8,867 nt of DNA from JBELMB01 sp042088665. GTDB lineage: Bacteria > Pseudomonadota > Alphaproteobacteria > Rhodobacterales > Rhodobacteraceae. The notes beneath the pieces were generated by a model. That model searched no databases, was not told the DNA's origin, and worked only from the letters and a program-made list of their open reading frames with translations. The stretch is from the NCBI GenBank assembly GCA_042088665.1, contig JBELMB010000210.1, positions 1 through 8,867 on the forward strand. The letters are read 5' to 3'. Below, in pieces: positions 1-6,936 of this stretch. The position numbers were made by a program, and so were the translations under genes. Numbering within the stretch: position 1 is the stretch's first letter; each line of letters starts with the position of its first letter.

Positions 1-204
1 AAGCCCGCCCGCGGTCGCAATGGTGGTGGCACCGGGGCACCGGGACGGGTAGGACTGATCGGTGGTACGCCCCGGCCCGGTTCACCCGCCCGGGGTGAGC
101 ATGACCCGCCTGCGGACAGGGATCCGGCCCAAGTGACACAGGACCTGCGCGCCGGGCGGCCCCGCCCGGAACAGACCCGCAAGAACGACGACGACAAAGG
201 ATGA
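1..204 (+). CDS. Possible C-terminal tail of an upstream gene (partial, uncertain)
   Basis: The frame beginning at base 1 stays open to a TGA at 202-204, four bases before the ATG of the next gene. This would give a 67-residue tail rich in Gly, Pro, Arg and Asp, ending in RKNDDDKG. Such spacing is typical of operon neighbours, and the Shine-Dalgarno of the next gene would lie inside this tail. Against it, third-position GC is clearly lower than in the other genes here, the composition is low-complexity and probably disordered, and nothing resembles a known family. It could be non-coding leader DNA. No function is assigned. Confidence 0.3.
   Translation, partial: KPARGRNGGGTGAPGRVGLIGGTPRPGSPARGEHDPPADRDPAQVTQDLRAGRPRPEQTRKNDDDKG
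152..169. other. GC-rich inverted repeat upstream of the SDR gene
   Basis: Eight-base arms, CCGGGCGG (152-159) and CCGCCCGG (162-169), are complementary around a two-base centre, so a real stem would be about 7 bp with a 4-base loop. No T-run follows, so it is not a standard intrinsic terminator. It lies 40 bases upstream of the SDR start, and could be a leader hairpin or a chance product of high GC content. Confidence 0.25.
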
Positions 205-208
205 GACC

Positions 209-958
209 ATGACCCGCAAACCACTCGCCCTCGTGACCGGCGCCGCCCAGGGCATCGGCTATGCCAGCGCCGAGGCGCTCGTCGAAGACGGCTTTGACGT
301 TCTTCTCGCCGACATCAACGAAACCGGCCTCACCGAGGCTGCGCAACAGCTTGGCGGGGCCACAGCCCTGCCCTGCGACATGGGAGACATGGCGCAGGTC
401 CGCGCAATGTTCGACCGGATCGCCGCAGAGCATGGCCCGCTGAACGCGCTGGTCAACAACGCTGGTGTCGCCCTGCCCGGGGACTTCCTGACCTATGATC
501 TGGACAACTTTGACCGGGTGCTGGACATCAACCTCAGGGGGCTCTTTCTCGCCACGCAGTTGGCCGCACGGGCCATGATCGCCGATGGCATCAAGGGCGC
601 AATCGTCAACATGTCCTCGATCAATGCACAGCTCGCGATCCCGGCGATCCCGGCCTATTGCGCCTCGAAAGGCGGGGTCATGCAATTGACCAAGGTCGCG
701 GCCCTTGCCCTTGCCGAACACGGCATCCGGGTCAATGCCGTGGGCCCCGGTTCCATCGACACGGCCATGATGGCCGGCGTCAACAAGAGCCCCGAAGCCT
801 ACAAGACAGCCATGTCCCGCACCCCGCTGGGCCGCCCCGGCACCGCGCGCGAGATCGGCGATGTCGTGGCCTTCCTGTGCTCGCAAAAAGCCAGCTATAT
901 CACCGGCGAAACGATCTATGTGGACGGCGGACGGCTTGGCCTGAACTACACCTGCTGA
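209..958 (+). CDS. SDR-family NAD(P)-dependent oxidoreductase
   Basis: A classical short-chain dehydrogenase/reductase of 249 residues, the usual family length, expected to be a soluble cytoplasmic tetramer. The Rossmann motif TGAAQGIG is at residues 10-17. Asp35 at the end of the second beta strand usually indicates NAD(H) over NADP(H). NNAG is at 83-86. The catalytic tetrad reads Asn108, Ser137, Tyr150 and Lys154, with YCASK intact. The C-terminal ITGETIYVDGG is also typical. The ATG at 209 is preceded by AAAGGA (196-201) at good spacing. Family members reduce or oxidise alcohols, sugars or hydroxy acids, and the substrate cannot be deduced here. It sits on the same strand as the RidA gene but 250 bases away, so shared transcription is possible but not shown. 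Identification of the fold and active site is secure, the specific reaction is not. Confidence 0.95.
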   Translation: MTRKPLALVTGAAQGIGYASAEALVEDGFDVLLADINETGLTEAAQQLGGATALPCDMGDMAQVRAMFDRIAAEHGPLNALVNNAGVALPGDFLTYDLDNFDRVLDINLRGLFLATQLAARAMIADGIKGAIVNMSSINAQLAIPAIPAYCASKGGVMQLTKVAALALAEHGIRVNAVGPGSIDTAMMAGVNKSPEAYKTAMSRTPLGRPGTAREIGDVVAFLCSQKASYITGETIYVDGGRLGLNYTC

Positions 959-1024
959 GGGCGCGATGTGGCAAAGCGCGGCGATGGGGTCTGGTTGCAA
1001 TGGCCCCTTCGCTGCCTGGTGGAC

Positions 1025-1045
1025 CAACCGTCTGCGCGCCGGTTG
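1025..1045. repeat. Inverted repeat between the SDR and RidA genes
   Basis: Arms CAACCG (1025-1030) and CGGTTG (1040-1045) are perfectly complementary around nine bases. No T-run follows, so it does not look like a terminator. The 21-base span is compatible with a dimeric regulator site, but six-base arms in GC-rich DNA can arise by chance. The rest of the 959-1208 gap shows no convincing gene. A CTGACA at 1118-1123 resembles a -35 box but has no clear -10 partner. Confidence 0.25.
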
Positions 1046-1197
1046 CGCACCATGGCCACCAATCCGCCCAGCGTCAGATCCCCGGCCCCAAACGCGTACC
1101 TCCAAATCGCGCGACCTCTGACAATGACCTGAAATGGCCAGAGAACACACCGCATTGGCCGCCCTCAAACGCCGACCCCTCGGCCCGACCCCTGAAT

Positions 1198-1203
1198 GGA
1201 AGA
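1198..1203 (+). promoter_or_regulatory. Ribosome binding site that fixes the RidA start
   Basis: GGAAGA lies five bases before the ATG at 1209. This supports starting the RidA gene there rather than at the in-frame ATG at 1134. The 25 extra residues from the upstream start have no counterpart in the family. Confidence 0.6.
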
Positions 1204-1208
1204 CCCGG

Positions 1209-1550
1209 ATGATAGACCGCCACCACACCAACGACCGCATGAGCAAGATCGTCAAGCACAACGGCACCGTCTACCTGTGCGGGCAGGTCGGCGCAGGAGA
1301 AACGGTTGCCGAGCAAACCGCCGATTGCCTCGCCCGGATCGACGCCCTGCTGCTGGAGGCGGGCTCTGACCGGAAGAACATGCTGCAAGCGATTGTCTGG
1401 CTCGCCGACATGGCAGATTTTGCGGAAATGAACGCGGTCTGGGACGCCTGGGTGCCGAAGGGCCACGCCCCGGCACGGGCCTGCGGCGAGGCCAAACTGG
1501 CGCGCGATGCGCTCCGGGTCGAGATCATCGTGACCGCCGCGGAAATCTAG
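1209..1550 (+). CDS. RidA (YjgF/YER057c/UK114) family protein
   Basis: A 113-residue single-domain RidA-family protein. The N-terminal RMSKIVKHNGTVYLCGQVG (residues 10-28) and the C-terminal PAR...VEI pattern are typical. Arg90 in APAR and Glu105 in RVEI are 15 residues apart, as are Arg105 and Glu120 of E. coli RidA, so the arginine needed for imine/enamine hydrolysis appears kept. Characterised members deaminate reactive 2-iminoacids and related imines, usually as trimers in the cytoplasm. The gene converges on soxG with an 81-base gap. An amine oxidase next door makes imine chemistry a sensible guess for its role, but several Rid subfamilies have unknown substrates. The start at 1209 is chosen from the binding site at 1198-1203 and the family length. 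Confidence 0.9.
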   Translation: MIDRHHTNDRMSKIVKHNGTVYLCGQVGAGETVAEQTADCLARIDALLLEAGSDRKNMLQAIVWLADMADFAEMNAVWDAWVPKGHAPARACGEAKLARDALRVEIIVTAAEI

Positions 1551-1569
1551 GCGAGCAAACCGGGGGCTT

Positions 1570-1582
1570 TGCGCCGCGCGCA
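1570..1582. other. Short hairpin in the convergent ridA/soxG gap
   Basis: TGCGC (1570-1574) and GCGCA (1578-1582) form a 5-bp stem with a 3-base loop in the 81-base gap between the two convergent genes. There is no T-run on either side, so evidence that it terminates transcription is weak. Confidence 0.2.
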
Positions 1583-1631
1583 GTGTGACGGCGGATTGCC
1601 TCTGGTCAACGGTTGGCCCTGCATTTGCGGG

Positions 1632-2207
1632 TCAGCCCGCCACCTCCCGGCAATAGGCTCTCAAGAGGTCCCAAAACCCGTCGAAATACCCCCGCGCCAC
1701 ATAGAGGCGGTAGCTGTCCGCCTCCGCCATGGCATGGATCATCACAGCGTAGCCGGAGAAGGTGCGCACAACCGACCGGGACGGATGAGCCGGATCAATG
1801 TCCGTGCCACGCCGGAGGACGTCAAGCGCCTCCAATCCTGCACCTGATCCCGCGCCTGACCCGGTCAGGGTGCACGCCAGATAGCCGTCGGTCATCTCTG
1901 AGACGGCCAGCCCACTGTCTGCGTGCCAGCCCTCCGCCAAGGCGGGGCCATTGACCACGAGGATCCGGTCCCGACGCACGCGCAGGGCGTGGCTTTCTCC
2001 GCTGGCCGGATCAGGCCAACCTATGGCCTCTGAAAACCCCGCCAACGCCAAAGCTCCGGGCGAGGTTCCGTGCGGGCCGCTGACGACCGGACCAGAAATC
2101 AACGTCAGGCGATGGGGGCGGTAAACCTCCAGCCGCAGCGCCCCGGTCTGAACGGGGTGTTGCTCTGGCCCAAGGGCCGGGGTCCATCTGTTGGCATCGT
2201 CACGCAT
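1632..2207 (-). CDS. soxG: Sarcosine oxidase subunit gamma
   Basis: The 191-residue product has the size and character of SoxG, the smallest-conserved subunit of heterotetrameric sarcosine oxidase, related to the folate-binding GcvT-like fold. It contains an ILVVNGPAL segment (mid protein), a DVLRRGTDID segment and the C-terminal stretch ending FDGFWDLLRAYC, all typical of the family. Its role is structural: it packs against the alpha subunit in the cytoplasmic complex. The ATG at 2207 overlaps the end of soxA by eight bases, and a GGGGGAG stretch inside soxA can act as its ribosome binding site, so translation is probably coupled. It is the last gene of the soxBDAG operon. Assignment rests as much on gene order as on sequence, because SoxG proteins are poorly conserved. 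Confidence 0.88.
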   Translation of the reverse strand: MRDDANRWTPALGPEQHPVQTGALRLEVYRPHRLTLISGPVVSGPHGTSPGALALAGFSEAIGWPDPASGESHALRVRRDRILVVNGPALAEGWHADSGLAVSEMTDGYLACTLTGSGAGSGAGLEALDVLRRGTDIDPAHPSRSVVRTFSGYAVMIHAMAEADSYRLYVARGYFDGFWDLLRAYCREVAG

Positions 2208-4995
2208 TCAGCCGCTCCCCCTGTGGATCCAGGAAACAGGGCGGGCAAACCGTGGCATCGCGCGTCGCACCCAAATGAAACACGGTGACTTTCTGCCCCG
2301 TCTCGGCCAGCGGCGCCGCCAATCGCGCCAGCGCGATTGCGTGCCCCAGTGTCGGACTGTCGTAGCTGGAGGTCACGTAACCGACAGAGCGTCTCGCCCC
2401 ACCCTCACCTGTCACGACCAGATGGGCGCCGGTGTCCAGCGGCGGCGCGCCCTCGGGCACGCGCAACCCCACCAGCCGATAGCGGTCAGATGCCTGCGCC
2501 GCCTCCGAGTGAAGCGCCCGGTCGCCCACGAAAGCAGCCGTCTTGCGCAGCCTCGGACCGCCAAAGCCCAGATCATGCGGCATCGTGGTGCCATCGGTTT
2601 CGCGCCCGACCACGATATAGCCTTTCTCGGCGCGCAGGATCGACAGCGCCTCGAGGCCCATGGGGCCCGCGCCATCAGGCACGCCCGCGGCGATCAGCGC
2701 GTCCCACAACTCACCGGCCTTTGCCGCAGGCACCGAGACCTCAAAACTCGGGTCGCCCGTAAAGCTGACCCGGCTGATGCGCATCGGCGCGCCGTCAAAC
2801 CGACCCGCGCAGAGGGCCATGTGTGGCAATGCCTCAGCCGAGAGATTACAGCCAAGCTCGAGCCGATCCAGAACCCTGCGCGCCTTTGGCCCGACCACCG
2901 TCACCGTGGCCCATTGCGGTGTCGTGTCATGCACAAAGATCCGGTCCGGGTCGTTGCCGTCCTGCCGCCATGCCTCCAACGCGGCACTGACCCCATCCAC
3001 GTGGCTCGACGAGCAGGACACGACGAAACGGTCTGGCCCCAGCCGTGCGATCACCCCGTCGTCAAAGACGATCCCGCTTTCCGTCAGCATCAATGCATAG
3101 CGAATGCGGCCAGGTGCCAATGTGCGGATCGTGTTGTAAAAGACAAAGTTCACAAAGGCTTCGGCATCAGGTCCCATGACCTCGATCTTGCCAAGCGGCG
3201 ATGCATCAAAGATCGCCGCCGCCTCCCGCGACATGCGCACCTCCTCCGCGATCCGCCCCTTGTCCGCGCCGTACCACGCCGGTCGCAACCAACCGCCATA
3301 CTCCCCCAACGCCGCCCCCGCTGCGCGGTGCCGCAATTCCAGCGCCAAACGTTTGAGCGGATGAACCTGCTGCGCCCGGTGGGCGCCCCGGTACAGCTCC
3401 AGAGGGACGGGAACAAAAGGCGGGCGAAAGGTCGTCGTGCCGACCTCTGCCACAGCCTTGCCGCGCAACGCCGCCAGCACGCTCAGCCCTGCCACATTGG
3501 AGGTCTTGCCCTGATCGGAAGCCATCCCCAGTGTCGTGTAGCGCTTGAGATGTTCGACGGAGGCGTAATTTTCGCGCGCGGCCAGGGCGATGTCCTTGAA
3601 GGTCACATCGTGTTGCATGTCGATCCATTGGCGCTTTGGGCTGTCCTGCGGCACCGGCGGGCTGGCGTGGTAGGGCACGCGACGCTCCGGTCTGTCTTGT
3701 CCCAGCGCCACCGCCGCGGCCTCCGCCAATGCATCCTCAAGGGCAAAACAGCCATTCGCAGCGCCGATCGCCTGCATCCAGTCCGGCCCCACACCGGGCA
3801 GGAAGGCCGCCGCAGCGTCATCCCAGGCCAGCTTGCCCCCGGCATGGGACCACAGGTGCACAACGGGCATCAACCCCGCCGAGGTCAGGATGGTGTCGCA
3901 GGCCCATGTCCGGTGGTCCACGCGCAGCCCGGTTACGGACCGGCGTCCCATGGCTTCGGGGGTGCCGATGATCTCGGGAATGACATCGACCGTGGCGCCT
4001 GCTTCGCGCAACCGCGCGACCGCGCCGGGGGCCGCTGAATTCGGCGCCATGACCACCATGTGTCGGCCCACCAAGACACCGTAGCGCGCCCATAGCTCGA
4101 CCGCGCCGGTCAGTGACATGACCCCGGGCCGATCGTTCATCGCAAAGGTGACGGGCCGGTCAATCGCCCCGGTCGCCAAAAGGCACCGTCGGGCGCGCAT
4201 CCGAATGAGGCGCGGCGCCTTGGCAAAGCCCCTGTCCTGCGCCAGCGCAACCAACCGGTGATCATAGACGCCAAAGGCCGTTGTCCCGCTCAGGACCCGG
4301 CCACCGGCGGCTTGCAGCCTCGCCAGCCGGGACGCCACCCAGTCCTGCGCCGGGACGGCTTCGATATGTGCCTGCTGAAAGGCAGAGCCGCCGACCTGCG
4401 GGTGATCGTCAACAAGAACCACATCGGCGCCCTGCTCTGCCGCCGCACAGGCCGCCACCAATCCTGCAGGTCCGCCGCCGACCACCAGAAGGTCACAGCG
4501 CGCATGGGTCTGGTCCGCGCCGTAGTCCGGGATCTCGCGCCCATCAAACGTGCCAAGCCCCGCCATCCGGCGAATGGCCGGTTCAAAGATGTGCCAGTCG
4601 GGCCACATGAACGTCTTGTAGTAGAACCCCGCCGACAGAAAGCGGCTGAAGCCGTCCAGAGCGCCCTTGATGTCGCGCCGGGCCGTGGGGGCGGTGTTCA
4701 CGGCGCGCAGGGCCATGCCGTCCTGCAACTGGGTCATCGCGCCGGGGCAATTGGTCAGCTCCACGCCGTTCAGCGTCACGTTGAAGATCGCATTGGGGTC
4801 GTCAAACCACGCGCCCCACGCGCCGCGCGGGCGATGGTATTTGAACCCCCGACCCAGCACCCGAACACCATTGGCCAGCAGGGCCGAGACCAGCGTATCG
4901 CCCGGATGACCCACACAGGCCCGCCCATCAAAGGTAAAGCGCAATTGGCGCGTGCGGTCGATCAACCCGCCCTGCGTGGTGCGAAAGCCCGTCAT
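2200..4995 (-). CDS. soxA: Sarcosine oxidase subunit alpha
   Basis: Large flavoprotein subunit of heterotetrameric sarcosine oxidase, 931 residues when started at the ATG at 4995. Domain order: an N-terminal ferredoxin-like fold (about 10-100, with FDGRACVGHPGDTL and GRGFKYHRPRG) lacking the Cys cluster; a dinucleotide-binding Rossmann domain with VVGGGPAG (171-178) and ATGAIDRP (274-281); a segment with DVTFKDIALA and EHLKRYTTLGMASDQGKTSN (463-500); and a C-terminal GcvT-like folate-binding domain (about 560-931). In the family the C-terminal domain transfers the methylene group released from the amine to tetrahydrofolate. At about 930 residues it is somewhat shorter than many SoxA proteins (roughly 965-1000). 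The second nucleotide-binding loop reads MAPNSAA (316-322), whereas I recall TNND-type sequences in many homologues. The start overlaps the soxD stop as ATGA. An upstream in-frame start (5145) is rejected because it adds 50 residues read from inside soxD. Confidence 0.95.
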   Translation of the reverse strand: MTGFRTTQGGLIDRTRQLRFTFDGRACVGHPGDTLVSALLANGVRVLGRGFKYHRPRGAWGAWFDDPNAIFNVTLNGVELTNCPGAMTQLQDGMALRAVNTAPTARRDIKGALDGFSRFLSAGFYYKTFMWPDWHIFEPAIRRMAGLGTFDGREIPDYGADQTHARCDLLVVGGGPAGLVAACAAAEQGADVVLVDDHPQVGGSAFQQAHIEAVPAQDWVASRLARLQAAGGRVLSGTTAFGVYDHRLVALAQDRGFAKAPRLIRMRARRCLLATGAIDRPVTFAMNDRPGVMSLTGAVELWARYGVLVGRHMVVMAPNSAAPGAVARLREAGATVDVIPEIIGTPEAMGRRSVTGLRVDHRTWACDTILTSAGLMPVVHLWSHAGGKLAWDDAAAAFLPGVGPDWMQAIGAANGCFALEDALAEAAAVALGQDRPERRVPYHASPPVPQDSPKRQWIDMQHDVTFKDIALAARENYASVEHLKRYTTLGMASDQGKTSNVAGLSVLAALRGKAVAEVGTTTFRPPFVPVPLELYRGAHRAQQVHPLKRLALELRHRAAGAALGEYGGWLRPAWYGADKGRIAEEVRMSREAAAIFDASPLGKIEVMGPDAEAFVNFVFYNTIRTLAPGRIRYALMLTESGIVFDDGVIARLGPDRFVVSCSSSHVDGVSAALEAWRQDGNDPDRIFVHDTTPQWATVTVVGPKARRVLDRLELGCNLSAEALPHMALCAGRFDGAPMRISRVSFTGDPSFEVSVPAAKAGELWDALIAAGVPDGAGPMGLEALSILRAEKGYIVVGRETDGTTMPHDLGFGGPRLRKTAAFVGDRALHSEAAQASDRYRLVGLRVPEGAPPLDTGAHLVVTGEGGARRSVGYVTSSYDSPTLGHAIALARLAAPLAETGQKVTVFHLGATRDATVCPPCFLDPQGERLNA

Positions 4996-5258
4996 TCCAG
5001 CGTCTTTCGGAGGGCTTCGGTGCTGTGCACCACCATGCTGCGCGTGTCGCGGGTCATGATGAAAAGCTCCTGGCAGGGCAGATGCACCCAGACTTCGCGC
5101 GAGGGGCCTGACGGGTTTTTCGCAGCATAGAGGTACTCTTGCCAATCCGCATCGCTGACCGTGGCCGTGGTGTCGGGCCGGGTCTTGCCCGCCTCCGCGA
5201 CAAAGTGGAACTCGCGCTCGTCGCGCGGACCGCAGAACGGACAGGTGAAGATCTGCAT
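4992..5258 (-). CDS. soxD: Sarcosine oxidase subunit delta
   Basis: An 88-residue zinc-binding subunit. CPFCG (6-10) provides Cys6 and Cys9, and HLPC provides His59 and Cys62 as likely remaining ligands. Typical SoxD proteins from memory have a H-x3-C spacing (such as HxxGC), so the H-x2-C spacing here is a small departure. The RDT segment (70-72) is typical. The subunit stabilises the complex and is not catalytic. The ATG at 5258 is chosen because GAAGGGGGG (5274 to 5266 on the minus strand) lies seven bases before it, and the protein then begins MQIFTCPFCG as in homologues. An upstream in-frame start at 5306 would overlap soxB and add 16 unrelated residues. The stop overlaps the soxA start by four bases (ATGA), and the gap to soxB is 22 bases. 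Confidence 0.93.
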   Translation of the reverse strand: MQIFTCPFCGPRDEREFHFVAEAGKTRPDTTATVSDADWQEYLYAAKNPSGPSREVWVHLPCQELFIMTRDTRSMVVHSTEALRKTLE

Positions 5259-5280
5259 GCTCAAACCCCCCTTCAGGCCC

Positions 5281-6534
5281 CTAGTGCGCGATGCCCGAGG
5301 CCGCACCTTCGTCGATCAGCGCGCCGGTGCGAAAGCGCGACGGATCGAAAGGCGCGCTGATCTCGTGGTGGCGCCCGGTCGCCAAAAGATGCGCCATCAG
5401 GTAGCCGCCCGCCGGGATCGCCTTGAACCCGCCGGTGCCCCAGCCACAGTTCAGGTAGATCCCCTCGACCCCCGAAGGCCCGATCACCGGCGAGCTGTCC
5501 GGCGTCACATCGACGATGCCGCCCCAGTGGCGCAACAGTTTCACCTTGGCCAGTGCCGGTGCCATCTCGACGAGGCCGGACAGCACGGTCTCCTGCATGG
5601 GCAGATTGCCGCGCTGGCCATACGACGGCACCCGGTCCAGACCACCACCGATCACCAGCCCCCCCTTGTCGGACTGGCTGAAATAGGTCCCGTAGGCGGG
5701 CGAAAAGGCCACCGTGTCGATCACCGGCTTCATCGGTTCGCTGACAAAGGCCTGCAAGGCATAGGAGTGGATTGGCAAGCTGTACCCCGCCAGCCCCGCC
5801 AGAACAGAGCTGTGCCCCACCACCGCCGCCCCGACCCGCCCGGCACGCACCGGGCCGCGGGTCGTCTCGACGCCCTTGCAGACACCGCCCTCGATGAGAA
5901 ACCCCGTGACGGCACAGTTCTGGATGATGTCCACCCCCAGCCGGTCCGCCGCCCGGGCATACCCCCAGGCAACAGCGTCATGCCGCCCGGTGCCCGCACG
6001 CGCCTGCCAGATCGCCCCGTGGATGGGAAACCGCGCATCGGACCGGGTGTTCAGTATCGGCGCACGCTTGCGGACAAACTCGGGCCCGACGAGGTCGGCA
6101 TCGGCACCATTCAACTGCATGGCGTTCACCATGCGGGCGGCCATCTCCATCTCGGGTTCGGAATGGGCCATGACCAGCATGCCGCGCTGCGAAAACATGA
6201 CGTTATAGTTCAGGTCCCGCGACAGCCCTTCGTAAAGCTGAACGGACAGATCATAAAGCGCCGTGCTGGCGGGGTAGTGATAGTTGGACCGGATCACCGT
6301 GGTGTTGCGCCCTGTGTTGCCGCCGCCCAGCCAGCCCTTGTCCAGCACCGCGACGCGCTTCACCCCGTGGTCGCGTGCAAGATAGAAGGCCGTGGCGAGC
6401 CCGTGCCCCCCCGCACCGATGATGACCACGTCGTATGCGTCCTGCAACGCGGGGCTGCGCCAGGCGGGGACCCAGCCGGTGTTGCCACGCAGGCCTTCCT
6501 TGACAAGGTTGAGCGCAGAGTAGGTTGTCGTCAT
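5281..6534 (-). CDS. soxB: Sarcosine oxidase subunit beta
   Basis: The 417-residue catalytic subunit, a DAO-family (MSOX-like) flavoprotein that oxidises the N-methyl amino acid. The N-terminal signature is full length: YSALNLVKEGLRGNTGW, then the FAD motif GAGGHG (40-45), then KGWLGGGNTGRNTT (66-79) and IRSNY. The block FPIHGAIWQ (169-177) followed by GTGRHDAVAWGYAR (181-194) is typical. Characterised enzymes carry a covalent FMN on a beta-subunit histidine near position 173, so His172 is the likely attachment site, with His185 the less likely alternative. The C-terminal NCGWGTGGFKAIPAGG segment completes the flavin fold. It is the first gene of the operon, starting at the ATG at 6534, with only a G-rich stretch as ribosome binding site. 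The amino-acid substrate could be sarcosine or another N-methyl or secondary amine. Confidence 0.96.
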   Translation of the reverse strand: MTTTYSALNLVKEGLRGNTGWVPAWRSPALQDAYDVVIIGAGGHGLATAFYLARDHGVKRVAVLDKGWLGGGNTGRNTTVIRSNYHYPASTALYDLSVQLYEGLSRDLNYNVMFSQRGMLVMAHSEPEMEMAARMVNAMQLNGADADLVGPEFVRKRAPILNTRSDARFPIHGAIWQARAGTGRHDAVAWGYARAADRLGVDIIQNCAVTGFLIEGGVCKGVETTRGPVRAGRVGAAVVGHSSVLAGLAGYSLPIHSYALQAFVSEPMKPVIDTVAFSPAYGTYFSQSDKGGLVIGGGLDRVPSYGQRGNLPMQETVLSGLVEMAPALAKVKLLRHWGGIVDVTPDSSPVIGPSGVEGIYLNCGWGTGGFKAIPAGGYLMAHLLATGRHHEISAPFDPSRFRTGALIDEGAASGIAH

Positions 6535-6853
6535 CGGCCCCCCGAGTTGCCAGCCACGGTTTTCCAGTCGCGTCTTGCCGGCCCGTTTCTTGAGACCCTG
6601 CGCCCGGACCCCGTCTGGTCACCCCATGCGGACAGCGCCTCCCTGTCCAGATCGACCAGTCCTGCGTGTCCGCGCCCCCTGCCCCATGTGCGAGACGCCG
6701 CCAGAACTGCGCTTTCCGGGCTGCATCCTTGCGCAATCACAGGCATCAGACCAGCCCCGTTTTGCCCGCGATCTTCCTTTGGCTGACCAGCAAAGACCAT
6801 CCAACCGCAGCGGCGGCAGGCCCAGATCGACCACGCCGCACAGGGACCGTCCC

Positions 6854-6874
6854 CGTCTGGTGGAATTCCAGACG
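6854..6874. promoter_or_regulatory. 21-base inverted repeat, candidate operator
   Basis: Arms CGTCTGG (6854-6860) and CCAGACG (6868-6874) are perfectly complementary around seven bases. It lies just upstream of the -10-like box at 6897-6904, about where a -35 element would be, and no T-run follows. The geometry suits a dimeric helix-turn-helix regulator better than a terminator. The half-site CGTCTGG recurs at 6612-6618, closer to soxB. The regulator is not in this window. Confidence 0.4.
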
Positions 6875-6896
6875 TGCGCGGCCCCGGTGATACGCC

Positions 6897-6904
6897 TATA
6901 TTAT
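6897..6904 (+). promoter_or_regulatory. Possible -10 element for the glycine-zipper protein gene
   Basis: TATATTAT is one of the few AT-rich stretches in the window and lies about 33 bases before the ATG at 6937. It contains two overlapping -10-like hexamers. No good TTGACA-like -35 lies 17 bases upstream, and the inverted repeat at 6854-6874 occupies that position. Confidence 0.4.
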
Positions 6905-6936
6905 GTGCACCTTTGAAAAAGCACTTTGAGGATCTC

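Larger units (their letters stand above)
6535..6936. other. Divergent intergenic region between soxB and a small membrane-protein gene
   Basis: About 400 bases lie between the soxB start and the next plus-strand start. Long open frames cross it on both strands, but none shows a recognisable protein. It holds the 21-base inverted repeat at 6854-6874, a -10-like box at 6897-6904, and two short direct repeats: CCCCGTCTGGT at 6609-6619 and 6851-6861, and CCAGATCGACCA at 6647-6658 and 6822-6833. The soxB promoter should lie here, but I see no convincing -35/-10 pair for it. Confidence 0.5.

Noticed and set aside
1134..1208. Upstream start giving a 25-residue N-terminal extension of RidA
   Set aside because: The extension has no counterpart in the family, and a good ribosome binding site sits right before the ATG at 1209.
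2191..4038. A 615-codon plus-strand open frame opposite soxA
   Set aside because: It is antisense to a well-recognised soxA gene, and its translation is Arg/His/Gln/Pro-rich with no family resemblance. It is a typical shadow frame in GC-rich DNA.
4996..5145. Upstream start for soxA adding 50 residues
   Set aside because: The extra residues are read from inside soxD in another frame. The ATGA overlap and the MTGFRT start match the family.
5161..6786. A 541-codon plus-strand open frame opposite soxB and soxD
   Set aside because: It lies antisense to the intact soxB gene, has biased composition, and shows no recognisable motif.
6874..6936. Upstream start for the small membrane-protein gene
   Set aside because: It would start upstream of the -10-like box, and the ATG at 6937 has a proper ribosome binding site.
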